A stretch of 64,000 nt of DNA, taken from contig VZRR01009904.1 of the NCBI GenBank assembly GCA_013398015.1, forward strand, positions 248,001-312,000, read 5' to 3'. Shown here one piece after another: positions 1 to 13,600 of the stretch. Every line of letters starts with the position of its first letter. Position 1 is the first letter of the stretch. The notes beneath the pieces were generated by a model. It made no database searches. It saw only the letters and a list, made by a program, of their open reading frames with translations, and had not been told where the DNA came from. The position numbers and the translations under genes were made by a program. Origin of the DNA: Oreocharis arfaki. Its lineage: Eukaryota; Chordata; Aves; Passeriformes; Paramythiidae.

Positions 1-674
1 AACTAGACCAGCTGCAGCCATGTTACTGTGCTCCATGACAGCAGGGTGAAGCCTGCCCAGCCCTCTCAGCAGTCACACAGAACACGCAGGTGCCTCTCCT
101 GAGATGACTCAGGCCTCTCACAGGGCTACCTCTCTAGCAGCCTTGGCTATGCAGGATGTAAAGAAAGCCCCAGTGTTTCCTACTGACTTATACAGCAGCA
201 TTTTCAGCTGTTCTGCTCCATGCTCCTGTTCTAGTGATTCACATCGTCTCCCCAACTACTCAAGTAATGTATTAATCTACCTCTTGTTGCTCTTTCTCAT
301 GCCCCAATTACTTTCCCAATGACGTCTTATAACCTGATTTATAGGTACAGGCCACATCTTGGACAACACTGTTCTAACAGCCTGTTAATGTTAACTAGAC
401 ACTTTAATGGAATTACTTGTTACTTGGGATCATGGAATGGATACCTACCCCTAACCATCAGGCAGAAAATATTTGGGGCCCAGATACAGTCCAAGGAAAG
501 CATAAATGGCCTATCTGGTCATATCTTTGCACAAAAAATATATGGTTATCTTATTCCCTGTATGGTCCTAGCTCAAGCTCCCCTGCACTCTGCAGGCATG
601 GCCCATGATGGCCTCACACAGGCAGGCAGGATGCAGCCACACTATTCAGAGGCAGGTGGAATTTAGCTGTATGA
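1..674. other. Intergenic, nothing recognised
   Basis: Short overlapping frames only. No known repeat, exon or regulatory motif could be identified. Confidence 0.5.
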
Positions 675-1258
675 TGTCATGGTCTAACTCTAGTCAGCAG
701 CCAAGCTCCACACAGCTGCTCACTCACTCTCCCATCAGTGGGATCAGGGGGAGAATCAGAAGAGTAAAAGCTAGAAAATTTGTGGGTTTGGATAAAGATA
801 GTTTAACGGAAAAAGCAAAAGCCACACATGCAAGCAAAACAAAACAAGGAATTAATTCACTGCTACCCATGGCAGGTGTCCAGCCATCTCCAGGAAAGCA
901 GGGCCCCATCATGCATAATGGTGACTGGGGAAGATAAACGCCATCACTCCAAATGCCCCCTCTTCTTCCTTCTTCCCCCCACTTTATATACTGAGCATGA
1001 TGCCACATGGTCTGGAATATCCCTTTGGTCAGTTTGGGTCACCTGTCCCAGCGGTGTCTCCTCCCAACCTCCCATGCCCCCCCAACCTCCTCGCCAGCGT
1101 GGCAATATGAAAAGCAGAAAAGGCCTTGGCTCTATGCAAGCCCTGCTCAGCAATAACAAAAACATCTCTATATTATCAACCCTGTGTTCAGCACAAATCC
1201 AAAACACAGCCCCACACCAGCCACTGTAAAGAAAATTACCCTAGCCAAAGCCAGCACA
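675..1258 (-). mobile_element. Avian ERVL-type solo LTR, minus strand
   Basis: The + strand begins TGTCATGG and ends CAGCACA, so the minus strand starts TGTGCTGG and ends CCATGACA, the usual TG...CA termini. The interior follows the familiar avian LTR layout: CTGTGTTTTGGATTTGTGCT, a CCAAAGGGATATTCCA block, then a TATA box (TATATAAA on the minus strand, 983-990) and a 3' segment with the AACTATCTTTATC region. The polyadenylation hexamer is mutated (GTTAAA). No internal retroviral region or second LTR is next to it, so it is a solo LTR. No convincing target-site duplication is seen (TATGA on the left versus TGGAT on the right). Confidence 0.85.
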
Positions 1259-1867
1259 TGGATACAAGTTAAGCTGGCAGGTGAGTCAGCCCCCTTGACT
1301 GTTTCATCTACTAGTCCAGATGTAGCTTATGTGCCTCCCACCAACTTCCATGGGCAAAAACAGGTTATATCTATAAATTAGACATAATGACACCTTACCT
1401 TTCATGTACCCAAATATTTTCTTGGTTTTGTCACCTGACTCTCTACAGAGCTAGAGGAATGTTATGCCTTTGTGGTTACACCCAGCAGTACTTGACAGCA
1501 CATCATGTACTGTACAGGACCAAAGGAGCCCTTCACAGATGAGGGGGCTGGTCAAGCACTGCAGCCCCAGGCAATGGCATAGCCTCAAAAATTTATGATT
1601 CAACCTTGCATAAATCAATCAGCATTTGAGTCTCATATAGCAAATGTTCTTTTTACACACTGTCTTCATGTCCAACTTTTTCTAAAACATCTAAAAGCTA
1701 CATCCTCACTTTGTGTCTGAAATAGGAAACAGACATTCTCGTGCATGGAGAGGGACTAATATCACTGCCTGTTACCTGTAATGCATACAGAAACTGATTT
1801 ACTTTCCTGATAACGGAAAGTGCAGTTCAAGTGCATATCAATTTGGAAATTAGGGAACAGAAGCGCA
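1259..1867. other. Intergenic between LTR and CR1, nothing recognised
   Basis: No coding frame of note and no repeat family recognised. Confidence 0.5.
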
Positions 1868-3330
1868 TAACAGCTGAGGTTGGAAGGGAGCTCTGGAGAT
1901 CATTTAGTCTACCCCCTGCCACCTTTCTTAAGGCAGAGTCACCTAGAACAGGCCACCCAGGACCATGTCCTCATGGCTTTTGAATATCTCCAGAGATGGA
2001 GACTCCACAGTCTCTCTGGGCAACCTGTGCCAGTGTTTGGCCATCCTCACAGTAAAAAAGTGTTTTCTTATTTCAGATAGAATTTCCTGTGCCTGAGTAC
2101 GTGCCCATTGCCTCTTATCTTGTCAGCAGGCACCTCTGAGAAGAGGCTCTGCCTTCTTCATATCATCCCATCATCTTGTCAGTAGACACCTCTGAGAAAA
2201 GGCTCTGCCTTCTTCATATCATCCCATCACATATTTATGTCCAATAAAAAGATTCCCCCTGAGCTTTCTCTTCTTCAGTCCAAACAGTGCCAGCTCTCTC
2301 TGCCTTTCCTCAAGTGACAGTGGCTCCTATCCTTTAATCAACTCTCAGACACTTCATGGGACCCAATCCATTGAGGTCATACCTTTCTTGTCCAGGAGAG
2401 CCCAGCACTGGCACAGTATGCCAGTGGTCTCACCAGGGCTGAGCAGAGAAGTGTCACTTCCCTCAACGTGCTGGCGACACTGCCTAATGCAGCCCAGGGT
2501 ACAATTAGCCTTTTTTGCCATGAGGGAGAACTGCTGGCTCATGGTCAGCTTGTCAACCAGGACACTCAAGGCTGTTTTCTGCCATGTTGTTCTCCAGCTG
2601 GTTGGCCCCTGGTCTGTACAGGAGCATGGAGTTATTCCTCCCCAGATGTAGGACTTTGTATTTTTCTTTACTGAGCTTAATGAGACTCCTCTCTGCCCCT
2701 TTCCCCAGGCTGTTCAAGTCCCTCTGAATGGTATCAGCCACTCCTCACAGTTTTCAACCATCAACAAACTTGCTGAGCTTGTCTCATCACCCATCACCCA
2801 AGTTATTAATGAAGATGTTAAGTAATAGCCATCTCAGTATCAGCCTTTGAGTACACCCCTAGTATCAGACCTCCGGATGGACTTTGTGCCACTGATCACA
2901 ACCCTTTAAGCCTGTCAGTTCACACAGTTGTCAGTCCACCTCATTGTCCACTTATCATGCCCATACTTCTCTGCTTGTCTATGAGGATGTTACAGGTGAC
3001 AGTTTTGAAACCCTGGCTAATGCCAGGAGAAAGAACATCCACTCATCCACCAAGCCACTCTCCTCATTACAGAAGGCTAGGAGTTTGGATAAGCACTATT
3101 TCCCTTTCATAAATCCATGTTGACTATTCCAAATCACTTGACCAAGCAAGGCTTCTTCCACTTGCCTGAAGAAGACCTCAGGTATTACTTCTTTCCAATC
3201 CAATGATCTATACAAGACACCCACAACTACATAACCCAAGTTGGTATATCCACTTGTCCAAAATGAATGACCACTCAGCTTCAGGCAGGTTTCTAAGGTA
3301 GCCCAATGGACAATGATTGAGTTGTGGCAG
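1868..3330 (-). mobile_element. CR1 LINE fragment, 5'-truncated, minus strand
   Basis: The + strand opens with GTTGGAAGGGAGCTCTGGAGATCATTTAG-type sequence, the reverse complement of the CR1 3' end. Minus-strand frames include V-L-V-D-K-L-T-M-S-Q-Q and K-V-L-H-L-G-R-N-N (C-terminal part of the reverse transcriptase ORF), and about 3100-3160 gives N-S-Q-H-G-F-M-K-G-K from further upstream in the RT domain. The frames are broken by shifts and stops, so the element is dead. A 56-bp internal tandem duplication is listed separately. Confidence 0.88.
2117..2228. repeat. 56-bp tandem duplication inside the CR1 fragment
   Basis: Unit 1 (2117-2172) and unit 2 (2173-2228) both begin ATCTTGTCAG and share CTCTGCCTTCTTCATATCAT, with a few substitutions. 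The substitutions suggest a real, older duplication rather than an assembly error. Confidence 0.9.
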
Positions 3331-6300
3331 AGACACACACAAACACAGAAGAGGAAAAGATCAGAGAATGTATTGTGGTTGCTGCAGAGGGTGATGATGC
3401 TTTTTGAGATTAAGCAGCCAGAACACTGCTATGTGTGATGGAGCATCATAGGTCTGCTCTGAATATCTCATACTAAAATGGCTTAAGACTAAAAGCAGTA
3501 AGGGATCTTCTTCAAGTAGAAGTTTTCTGGGGCTCTAAATACCGCAGAAAGTTCAGGCAGGATGTAAAGAGCATGTCCTGATGTTTGGAAGGCAGATATT
3601 GCCAGGAAGGATACCCCTCCTTCCTGATTCCCTGCTACTCCCTGCTCTGCTCTGATGTTTCGGGACATACCCAGGATCCTTGGAAAACACAGCACCAAAG
3701 GAGTTTCAATAGGTGTTATGCTTCCTCAAAGTTGTACCATAAAGCCTGATTGTATCCATGAATGTTTTATGGGGTTGTTACCTGTGACAGATGACAGATA
3801 GGTAGTCACATCAACAATTTGGTTTTAGCTGACTCAGAACAGAGCATGCACATCTCCTCATATCTCCAATTTGTGATGAACAATATCCTCATATCCTTAG
3901 CTCTGCTGATGCTTGCTCTCATCTTCTAGCTTGGTGCCCTTTTCATAGACCATGCACAGCACTCGGAGAAACCCTCCTGATCTTCTAAGCACAAATTCAC
4001 ATCCCCTCATCCTTCACAGATTTCCAGTGCAAGACATATTTCCAATGCTACTGACCTCATATTTCACTCCTCAACTTCAACCTCATATGGCGTTTGTTTA
4101 AAAGATATCACACCTCAGAGCAGAGATGTGTTACTTATGAAGACTATGCAGAGCTGTGCAAACCACTGCCTGACAGAAGGGGATGTCCAGAGCATTTTAA
4201 ACCAACACGAGGTAGGCTGCCAGATGTGGGCTCCCTCACCTGTGTTGCTGTAGGTGCAGAGTTACAGCACTGAGGTTACCTTGGCATTACACAGACAGTA
4301 AGTGACAGCAGAGAGTCATCCAGCAGGAGGGTTTTGCAACTGGAATGGGTAAACAGATTATCTTTTGTTTTTCTTGGCTGATTGTCACTCACAGGTGATG
4401 TATAACCTACATCTGCACTCTGAGTTTGTTTAAATGTATGAAGGCAATATCCTTAAAGTCCTTTGCAAATACATTGAATATATTTTGGGAAAAAATTTGT
4501 TCGACATTTTTAAAAGAGCAAGACGGATCAAGAGTACAGCATGCCTGCCATCCAGTCCTGTCCCCTTTATCCCCTTTGAATGTTGCATTTGAATTGTGCA
4601 ATTACTAGAATAGGGAAAGCAATACAACAATCACAAAAAGGTGATTTTGATAAAAGCTTCATCCTTTTGCAGAATCTAGAAGATACAATAGGTGACTTTG
4701 CTGCATTTAGGCCTTGTCCTTAATGGTCCATTTTGCAGGAGGTGTAAGGAATGGCATAAAATTTCAAATTACTGCAAGAGAAGAATGTGGTTATTTCTCT
4801 GCTGACACGTGTACTTACACACATCTTTCTGGCAAGGTAAAATAGCCTGTAGTGCAGCATTTTAAAGCCTCTTCCCAGTACCAGAGGACACAAAAGTGTC
4901 ACAAAGTGCTTTAAGTGGTTTCTCTTAAATTATTCTAATCTTCTGGTAGTTAAGATTAGCACACAATTTAAGATTTGATGTGAAAACTATTCTTTTGTCC
5001 TGTTTTCATAGCAAAACCAAAATCACCTCTTTCTACAAGCTAAATTTCTTGTGGGTCCTGGAAGAAAGAGTAAGAAATCAAGCATGGGATTGTGCAGATA
5101 CTAGAGCTCATTCTTGTGCTTTCAGTATAGCCCTCTGTGGATGACAATACGTTTGTACTTATCATCATATGTTTGGCTTCTTCAGTTGCTGCCTAGAAAT
5201 AAATATTGCACTAGCACATCTTTGGTGGTACTGTAAAAAAAGTCACAAGAGCAGCTCAGGAATATTTCAATGTTAATAATACCTTGAGCTAGTCTAACAG
5301 GCTTGCTCAGTGACCTCGGAGCAAGCGCTGAACTCTACAGCTCGGAGGGAAAAGGGGAAAACATGGCTTTCAGGAGGAGTGCAAGCATGTCCCAGCCATG
5401 CCTGGCTGTTTGCCATGGCTGGGGAATAGTTCACTGACAAAGATGGGAAGTGCTGATGCCATTTTCCCCCAGTAAAGCATTAAAACTGTTTCCCCCTGCT
5501 ACCAATGCCACTGTTTTTGAACTTGCATTGAAAACAAAGGGCATCTGTTCTTATGGATTTAAAAACATAGTTTGCTTTATATATAGCAAGAATAAATCTG
5601 TTTAGTTTTTCTTCATTGTCAGACATGGCTCTCTTCGGGCTTATGGCCATTCATGTCCAAATTCCAATTGTTTTCCCTTGTGTTTCCCAAGTGGTGCTTT
5701 TTTAAAGCAGTTGTTCCTCTCTAACTGGATAGCAGCAGAAGTAAATCAGCTTTCACATGTTTAGAAACAAAGGAACAATGAAACATTCAGCCAAGCTTGC
5801 CTCAACAGATTACTCTATTTTTTTTTACTTTCAAGGCAATTTGCAACAGGAAAACTGCCCAAGAGCTCAGAGGATTTGGGAGGAGGTACTCTGAGCAGCA
5901 ACTGTGACTCTCCCGAGAGATTAGGGGCCAGATCCACCCCTCACTTAAGCTCCTGGAAGTTGTGCAACTGCCCAAACAGAGCTGGGAGAATAATTTGATC
6001 CGTTTTCTTGCAGTGGTATGCTGAGGATAAATTACTGTGATTAATGAGTTACGTTTGTCAGTTGAAGTTTGGTAATTGGGCATATGACAGCGGCTCCAAA
6101 TTTCTCAGCAGAATAAGCAAAATTCAAGTGTGTAGAGACTCTGCTTATGGTTCTGGGGAGAGGTGAAGAGGCAAAGTGGGTCCAGAGCTGCCAGGTGCCA
6201 GGATTCTGGGAGTAAGTGCAGCCAAGGCAGGCAGCACGCAGCTCCCCTGTCTTGCTGCCACAGGCAGCTGCCCAGCCTTGCCGGCAACATTGATGAGTTC

Positions 6301-8137
6301 TGCTCTGCCGTTCTCGGCCTAGGGCAGTTGTGAAAGAAGACTCATTATTTCCACCCCTGCAGCCAACAGGTTTCACATGATCATCCTGTGGGCTGACAGC
6401 AAACAGGCAGTGGAAGCCAGCTGTCACCTGGGAAGATGTCAAGGCACTTCTGTTCAATTGCCTGGACATATGCTTCCTTAAGTACTAGGCAGCACTTATA
6501 TGCAGGGTCTTTCTTGTCTGGAAGCACATAGCTCTTAATAAGTCTAGGGCCATATTTTAGACCTTGAAAGCAATTTCCAGTTGTGTGATCTGAAACCCTG
6601 CAAAATTATTAAGCCCCTTGCTCTAAGACATGAAAAAGTGGCAGAGATAGAGAACGAGAGCATCACCTACATGGCTTCAGTCAGGAGCTGCAGTAACAAC
6701 ATGGTGCAGACACATCTCCCTAGCACTCCCAGGACATGCAGAAACATACCAAATCCAGTTCAAACTGTTGAAGATAATTTCAACAGGCAGAAGGCAATCA
6801 TGTGGGCTGGAAAACAGCTAAGATGATGATTAGCACTGTACAAAAAAGGCACCAGAGATCAGTAATGATGAGGGCTATCTGATGAGCTGCTGCTGGGCTT
6901 GGAGCACAGAGTGCTGTGTTTCCCACCACGCTGAGCAGCTCTCCTACCATTTGCCCTTTGCACAATGACCAGCTGAAGGGCTGAGCAGAAGTGGTGACAG
7001 GCACTGGCATCTTTCCCTTCTGCTTTTCTGCCTTTTTTTGGCAGGAGGAGGATTTGGGTACATGGCAAAGCCAGGGAGATAGTTTACCTTCAGCTGGCTG
7101 GACTGCTGGTGCTAGCAGATGTTTGCAAGGAAGTGAAGCTTACAGCTTCTGTTGCTGTTTTAAAATAAGATATGGTTCTGAGGTTTGACACTGGTATTTC
7201 AAAAAAGTGAATGTTACAACAGATTCGTATATGAATGGATGTATTCTTTATAGTTCTACAGTTTATTTAGGCTCTTCAAAATGTCTTCAAAATGAATCTT
7301 TTTTTCAGGCAGTATTTCCTCATTACCATATCTTCAGAAAATCACCTGATTTCTTTCTGCTCCTCAGCTCTGCCCTTAGCATAACTTCATCTTGTTTTCT
7401 CACCAGTGTTCCACCAGCTTTCAGTTTTACTTTCTGACCTTCTTTTTTGATTCTTTTTCTCAGCTAACTAAACTGAACAACCAACACCATAAATATTTGT
7501 GATTTTGGTGATACTGTATAATGTAAAAAGGAGGGAGGTATAGGAAGGAAGTACATATTATTAGAAGAAAAAGAGGATGTTCTGAAAGTACCTGAAGACA
7601 GATGCCAGTAATAATGGTATTGAAAAAAATAGCATATGCAACGGGTGAATGCTTTTCTGATCTGGATTTATCTGAGGGATGAAACGTGGTCTGATGGAGG
7701 AACTTTGGTCCTAACCACAGGATTTAAGACAATAATGTGACCATGCACATAGAGTGTGAGGAAAGAGACTTCTGTATTCCTCCAGTGAACACAGCCCAAA
7801 CATCCCCGTGCTAGGCTGTATGGGTGCAGTCAATAGTCACAGTTAGAAGAGCACAGACGGACAGACTGGAAGAGACATCAGCCAGTGGACAGTCGGGGGG
7901 AGAAAATTCCAAGTGGACGTTCCTGCTACTAACAAAAAACTGACCTGCAAATGGGTAAGACCAACAGATAAGGTACTGGATGAGGTTGGAAGCAATTTGG
8001 GTCCCAAACTTCTGTTCAGCTCATGTCCATTCAGCCCGAGCCCACTACCCTTCCTGACAGGTAAGCACAAGTCTCCATAGTGGTACAGGTTGAGATGCTG
8101 CGCCAGGTGTGGCATTATGACAGCCACATCCGTCACT
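3331..8137. other. Intergenic, unique sequence
   Basis: AT-rich single-copy-looking sequence. The longest frame (6041-6469, minus) has no recognisable domain and no supporting splice or codon pattern. Confidence 0.55.
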
Positions 8138-8564
8138 GTTTGCTAGAATTTAAATAATTAAATTCAAATTTTAACAAAAATCTGAACCATCTGAACATAA
8201 AAAGAGACTTGTAGGTCTCTCACCAACCAAAGTTTTTTAATGATACCTACTGTACAAATGCTGTGCTCAGGGAGAGGGCTCCGAATAATGCCAACTAATT
8301 TTCTCCCTTAAGGTCCAGAAGATTTGCAGCAGAAGTCNTTGTCTTTTATTTACCAACCACCACAGTTTGCTAGAATTTAAATAATTAAATTCAAATTTTA
8401 ACAAAAATCTGAACCATCTGAACATAAAAAGAGACTTGTAGGTCTCTCACCAACCAAAGTTTTTTAATGATACCTACTGTACAAATGCTGTGCTCAGGGA
8501 GAGGGCTCCGAATAATGCCAACTAATTTTCTCCCTTAAGGTCCAGAAGATTTGCAGCAGAAGTC
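8138..8564. repeat. 200-bp exact direct repeat split by a single N
   Basis: Bases 8138-8337 and 8365-8564 appear identical and start GTTTGCTAGAATTTAAATAA. They are separated by N (8338) and 26 bases. Identity next to an N points to an unmerged overlap in the assembly rather than a genomic duplication. Confidence 0.9.
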
Positions 8565-10444
8565 TCATAAGACACTTCCTCTACAGTCCTTATTTTCCTT
8601 CTCAAAACCATGCTCAGGACTTCACCCCTCCTGTCGGTTCTGGGAGCCCTGTGCTGCCTTGCCATCTCATGCACCCCAGAGAGATGCTTGCTGTGGCCCG
8701 GGCCACTTGCCCTGGGGCAGGGCAGGGCACATTTGCACCTCAGCTAAGGCTAAAGCAATGTGAAGAGGGCATGACATAAATAATTAGTCCCTGGAGATCT
8801 GCTGGGATGTTATCAGCACCTCAAGCTGCCCCTCGGGCACCTCCCCAGGCACTCCCAGAAGAGGAGGGAGCACGGATCAAGCCAAGCCAAACCCGTTCAC
8901 GCCTTTAGCCAAAGCCTCTTGGCCTCACCAGCAAAAAAAACATGCCTTGAAGTACCTCAGGGAGTGGCCCACAGCAGCACATCCTGAGGCAAGAGGACGA
9001 GAGGCAGGACTGACTGCGGGAAACAAAACACGAGCTTCCCGGCAGGGGCTGGGCCAAAGCCGGCACCTGAGTCACCTTGGATGCGGCGGCGGGAGCGCTG
9101 CTCCTGCAGCACGATTGCGCTGGCCAGCACTGACACACAGAGCCAGGGCGGCCCTGCTCCCAGCCTGCATTCCTAGTATCCGCAAGTTCGCTCCTCTGCT
9201 TACAGTTTTTACAGAACGCAGAATGTTGTCTGGCAGATAAAACTGAACTGAGTACAGAATTTGCTTTTTTTCCCATCATAAGAGATGGGGATTTTTTCAG
9301 ATAAAACAGCATTTAAAAGGAAATATGATAACTGTGGGTTTTTAAAATAGCTTTTACCCAAAGTGATGTAATTAGTCATGATCCAAAAACAGTTTGCCAC
9401 ACAAAATCCAATTTTTAGTTGTTGTCTAAATCAATGTGAGGTTCATTTCTTCTGCTGTTAAAATCAATGACAAATTGAGTTTAAGAAGAAGCTGGGTCCT
9501 GGTTCTGTAAAAATGTAAACCAGATTTTTCCCTCTTTGCCCTGTTCTTTTCAAAAAAAAAAAAAAGAAACCCATCACACCTTAATTATGTTAGTTTCTCT
9601 CTCTTATAAATACATGTTTCTAAAGAAGCTTAAGAAAGATTTTACTCTTTTAACTGAAATATTTCCTTTATATCACAGTACTCATAGAGGTGGTTCTGTG
9701 ACCCTTCAGCAACTACCTGTGAATTTCCCAAGCACATAGGATGGGACAGCTTTTGTGTAGGTGGTGGTTTTTTATAGCTGTGTGACTCTGGGGTCCCGTA
9801 CGCTGTGCATCCTAACAAGCCTCAGGAACATTCCTGAGACTCTGGGAAGTAGAGCCACCATGTCCCACCACCTCTGGGCATGCTGCAGTTTGCAGGGGCC
9901 AGTCATGGCACTAATTCTGTCTAAGGCTTCACTGACAAATAGAAAAAAATGATTGAACCAAGAGAGGTCTAGTCAATACCTGCTGTTGTAGAGCTACTTT
10001 CTTTCAGTTCTACTTGTATGAGATCTGACAGCATGGTTTTCTTCCTCCTTGAACATTCGGTCAAAACAAGAAGAGCTAATGTAGGGAAATAAACTTTTGG
10101 TGTGGGAAGAAAAGAATACAAAAGAATAAAATCAGAAAATGTATTAAGTGTCTGGTTTTGAGATATTGCAGGCAATTCAAGCAGAAAAAGAAGACAGTAT
10201 TTTCAAAAGTCTGTTTGAAATTAGAGGTGGAAATGAGAGGTCTAATCCAAGGCACCTTTCTAGAAAAGAAGGCAATCAGCAGGAACAGATTGTGGAAAGC
10301 ACCCATACCTGCGTCTGCAGAGACAAATGACACTGTAGTTCATTGACCCCTTAATCCAGCACAAGTGTTTACTCAGGCTGGAAGGGGTGGTCCATTCTTC
10401 CCCCAGCTCCCAGGCCTCAACCCCATTCCCTCCCTTGCACTTGC
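8565..10444. other. Intergenic, contains the CpG cluster
   Basis: Moderately GC-rich from 8.6 to 9.2 kb, then AT-rich. No exon recognised. An A-rich run lies near 9550. Confidence 0.55.
9050..9190. other. Small CpG cluster upstream of ELOVL5
   Basis: About ten CpG in about 140 bp (GCCGGC, TGCGGCGGCGGGAGCGCTG, CACGATTGCGCTGG) in otherwise CpG-poor DNA, 12.5 kb upstream of the main island. No exon is recognised. Confidence 0.4.
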
Positions 10445-10615
10445 ATTTGACCTCTAAAAGTCTTCTAGTCCAACCCCCCTGCAGTAAGCAGCGAAGTCTT
10501 CAACTAAATCAGGTTGCTCAGAGCTCTGTCCAACCTGACCTTGAATGTTTCCAGGGATGAAGCATCTACCAGCTCTTTGACCAACCTGTTCCAGGGTTTT
10601 ACTTAGCCCACAGCA
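10445..10615 (-). mobile_element. Short CR1 3' fragment, minus strand
   Basis: CTTCTAGTCCAACCCCCCTGC followed by CAGGTTGCTCAGAGC, CCAACCTGACCTTGAATG and CAACCTGTTCCAGGG is the reverse complement of the CR1 3'UTR. The outer end is diverged. Confidence 0.85.
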
Positions 10616-13600
10616 ATAACCCTACAGTCAATTATTCCAGCCCCTTCTTAGTCTTTCAGTTACCAGCATGCCCATGAAAGTTGTCAGCTTTCAAGGGAAA
10701 GCCATCTTACTGACATATGGTCTGCTTGATGCATTCTGGGGTTTACTGGGAATGAAAATTATACACATACGGTACATTAGCCAAAACGTGAGTTTAAATA
10801 GCCAAGCTTCATTTTCTTAGAAGCCTTTACCCCCTGTTTAAGCTAAAACAGGATCTAGTCAACAGATGAACACGTTTGTTGCACCCTACCCGGGCAGGTT
10901 GCTGGCACAGTTCTGCATGTGGGCAGTTATGTGTGTGATGTTGTGCTGCAAGCATCAATTAGGGATGAGTATTTTATAAAGCCAACGTTGCACATCATTC
11001 ATTTGGGATGTGTAAGCTTCCCCTGCTGATGCATGTCAAATCAATTCTACATACTGTAGAGTACAATGATGCAGTAAGAAACACGGATAAATGTCTTAAA
11101 CAGAGGCACTAACCTGTGGTGCTAACACACACAGAGTGGACTTCAAAGCCCTTCAGTGCCTGTGTGGCCCATCCTGCCACCCCTGGGGATAGTCATCCTT
11201 TAAAGTCCCAGCGCTGGGAACGCTAAGCCTCCTTGTCAGAGCAATGTTCCAGAAGAAATCAGATGACTGCAGCTTTTAAGTCAGTCTGGCAGAGGCTAGG
11301 GTTGAGGAAAGGGCAGGGGAACGGCAAGCACCTTGAAATAAAACACAGGCTCCAAGTATAACAAAGCTATGTGTTGGAAGCAGGAGGGGTGGTTAGTAGT
11401 CTTGCCCACAGGTCACATCCCACAGTAGCTCCTTGTGGATGGGGCAGAACCTCTCTGCAGCAGGCACAGTGCAAACACAGCCAAGAAAGAGACGCGCTGC
11501 CTCAGCCCACCTCGGCACCCAGGCACTCACAGGGCCAACACACATTGCTGCTTCAGTGTCAGAAATCAGCCAGCTTTATGAGCCGAAACACAATTTTCTG
11601 CCTTCCTTTAAAGGAGACAACTCTTCACTATCAAAAGGACGAGTTGGACTCAGTTATTCTGCCATTCTGATCTTAATGGGCTTCACGCTGTTGGCCTTAT
11701 TAGACAAGTCTTTACTGTGTGGGTGGAAGCAGAAAGTCTGCCAAGACTCCAAAACTATGTGAAGAATGGGGATTTCTGATGAGAACCTCTGATGATGAAT
11801 CTCCTGCTACTGCATTCATGAGAAGGGCAGAAGTCTGAGCTCTGAGCTACCTTTTCTCTGCTGACAGTGCTCTCACTGCAGGGTTGGAACAAAAGCAATG
11901 ATTATAAAAAGTGACACGATCAATGATCCATACAAGGGATATAACAAGGCAACTACCTTGTCAAAATGATATGAGGAGCGGTTATAGCAAAAAAGCAAAT
12001 AGCCTCAGTGATGCTTTTTTTCCTCGTAAAAGTAGGTTGAAGAAACCAAGATACATCAAAGCTGACAGTTCATAGAATTTGGCAGCAGTTCAAAGATAGA
12101 ACATCTTGTCCATGCTGTGCAGAGCTCACACCCACTATCTGCAAGAGGTAGGAAACAAGGAGCACAGACACCTCACATAGAATAAAGGAGTGAACTGATT
12201 ATTCTTTCCAAGTTTCAGAGGATGCTCTATGCAGCCCCTACCCAGGAAATGCGCATAGTTAACGAGAAACTACTGTAATAAAATAACAACCCCCCTGGCT
12301 GGCATGCTGCATAAAGGAATTATGTAAAAAAATACACTCCACTGAGCCTCTAATGCTTCTCCTGGTATATAAGAAAAAGACAAGAAGAGCTGTTTACAAA
12401 GACCATCCATGTGTGTTAAGCCCATGCAAAAAGCTCCATTCAAGTGAAAGGTGAGGAGGGTGTCAGGATATCACCTATCTGGAGCTAAAGCTTCAAAGTG
12501 GTTTTTCTCAGTGATAACTGCATCTGGAGTTTAGTGCATTTCAGCTCAGACAATTTTTAACTTGCCTAATTATAGCATGCTGGTAGTGATAGTATAATTA
12601 TGAGAACGGAGGCACTCTCATATTCATGCCTAGAAAAGCTGCTGGTGCCAAGGAGAGCTGGTAGCAGCAGTAAGTGTCCTCAGTATCCAGTGAACTACTT
12701 TAGTTCTTGTTAAAATGTATGTAAGGGCTCGGACGCCTGCAGCTGACCAAGTGCCTGTGCAGGAGCAGGTGCTAAAAGCTCTCGGTCCCCAGCAAAAGCA
12801 TAGCATGGTACATATGATCTGTGATGGTTTAGACTGATGCACTTCTTTTCTCATTCCCAACAGAAAGTAAGAGCACAAACATCTTAATTCTGTGGGTTGA
12901 TGTGGTAATTCATTAAAGAACAGTAACTTGACATTTCTGAGTTCCAGCTGTTTTGTCCTGGCACAGAGAAGCCATCCTGGAGATGAAAGGGCCCAGGGAC
13001 ATCCCCTGCAGCCGTTCCCACACAGAGGCTGAAGGCAGCAGAGAATGAGCCACAGCAACTTTCAATTTTAGAAAAATTCAGTGAATAAAATTACTCCAAC
13101 AATAAAATAAAAATAACCTTTAGTCCAACCATACTAAAGAGCTTCCTTTTAAATGAGAAAAACACAATTACAAGAATACAGAATGCCTCTAAATTTGATT
13201 AGATATAAATTTGGTATTTAAAGTTATCAAATCATAACAGTACAGCTATTAGACAGTGATACAGCCAAAGCAGAAACTGAGATCAAGTTCAGAAACAGAA
13301 TATTTTTCCACAGAAATCACTGAAAAGATAAACCTTAAATGTAGGAGACAAAAATGTAGCAGGACTCAAAAACCAGAACTTGCCTCATTTAAAATGGAGT
13401 CAGGCGGGAGAAATAAGGACAGACAAAAAACAACGACTAGATCTCATCATTCCAGTAGTTTCATAGAAGTGGCTGCTTAGAGGTGTGGATGCATTAACCT
13501 TTTGCTCAGGGAAGCAGTCAACATGACCCACATCACATCATCAGCACCATGAAGCTAAGTAGGATGGATATGGATGTGAAAGATCACCACCTAGATTCTG

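Noticed and set aside
1184..1381. 65-residue frame as retroviral coding remnant beside the LTR
   Set aside because: Part of it lies inside the LTR, and the rest has no recognisable retroviral motif.
6041..6469. 142-residue minus frame
   Set aside because: No domain and no supporting signals in AT-rich intergenic DNA.
12630..13058. 142-residue minus frame
   Set aside because: Cys- and Leu-rich chance frame without a recognisable family.
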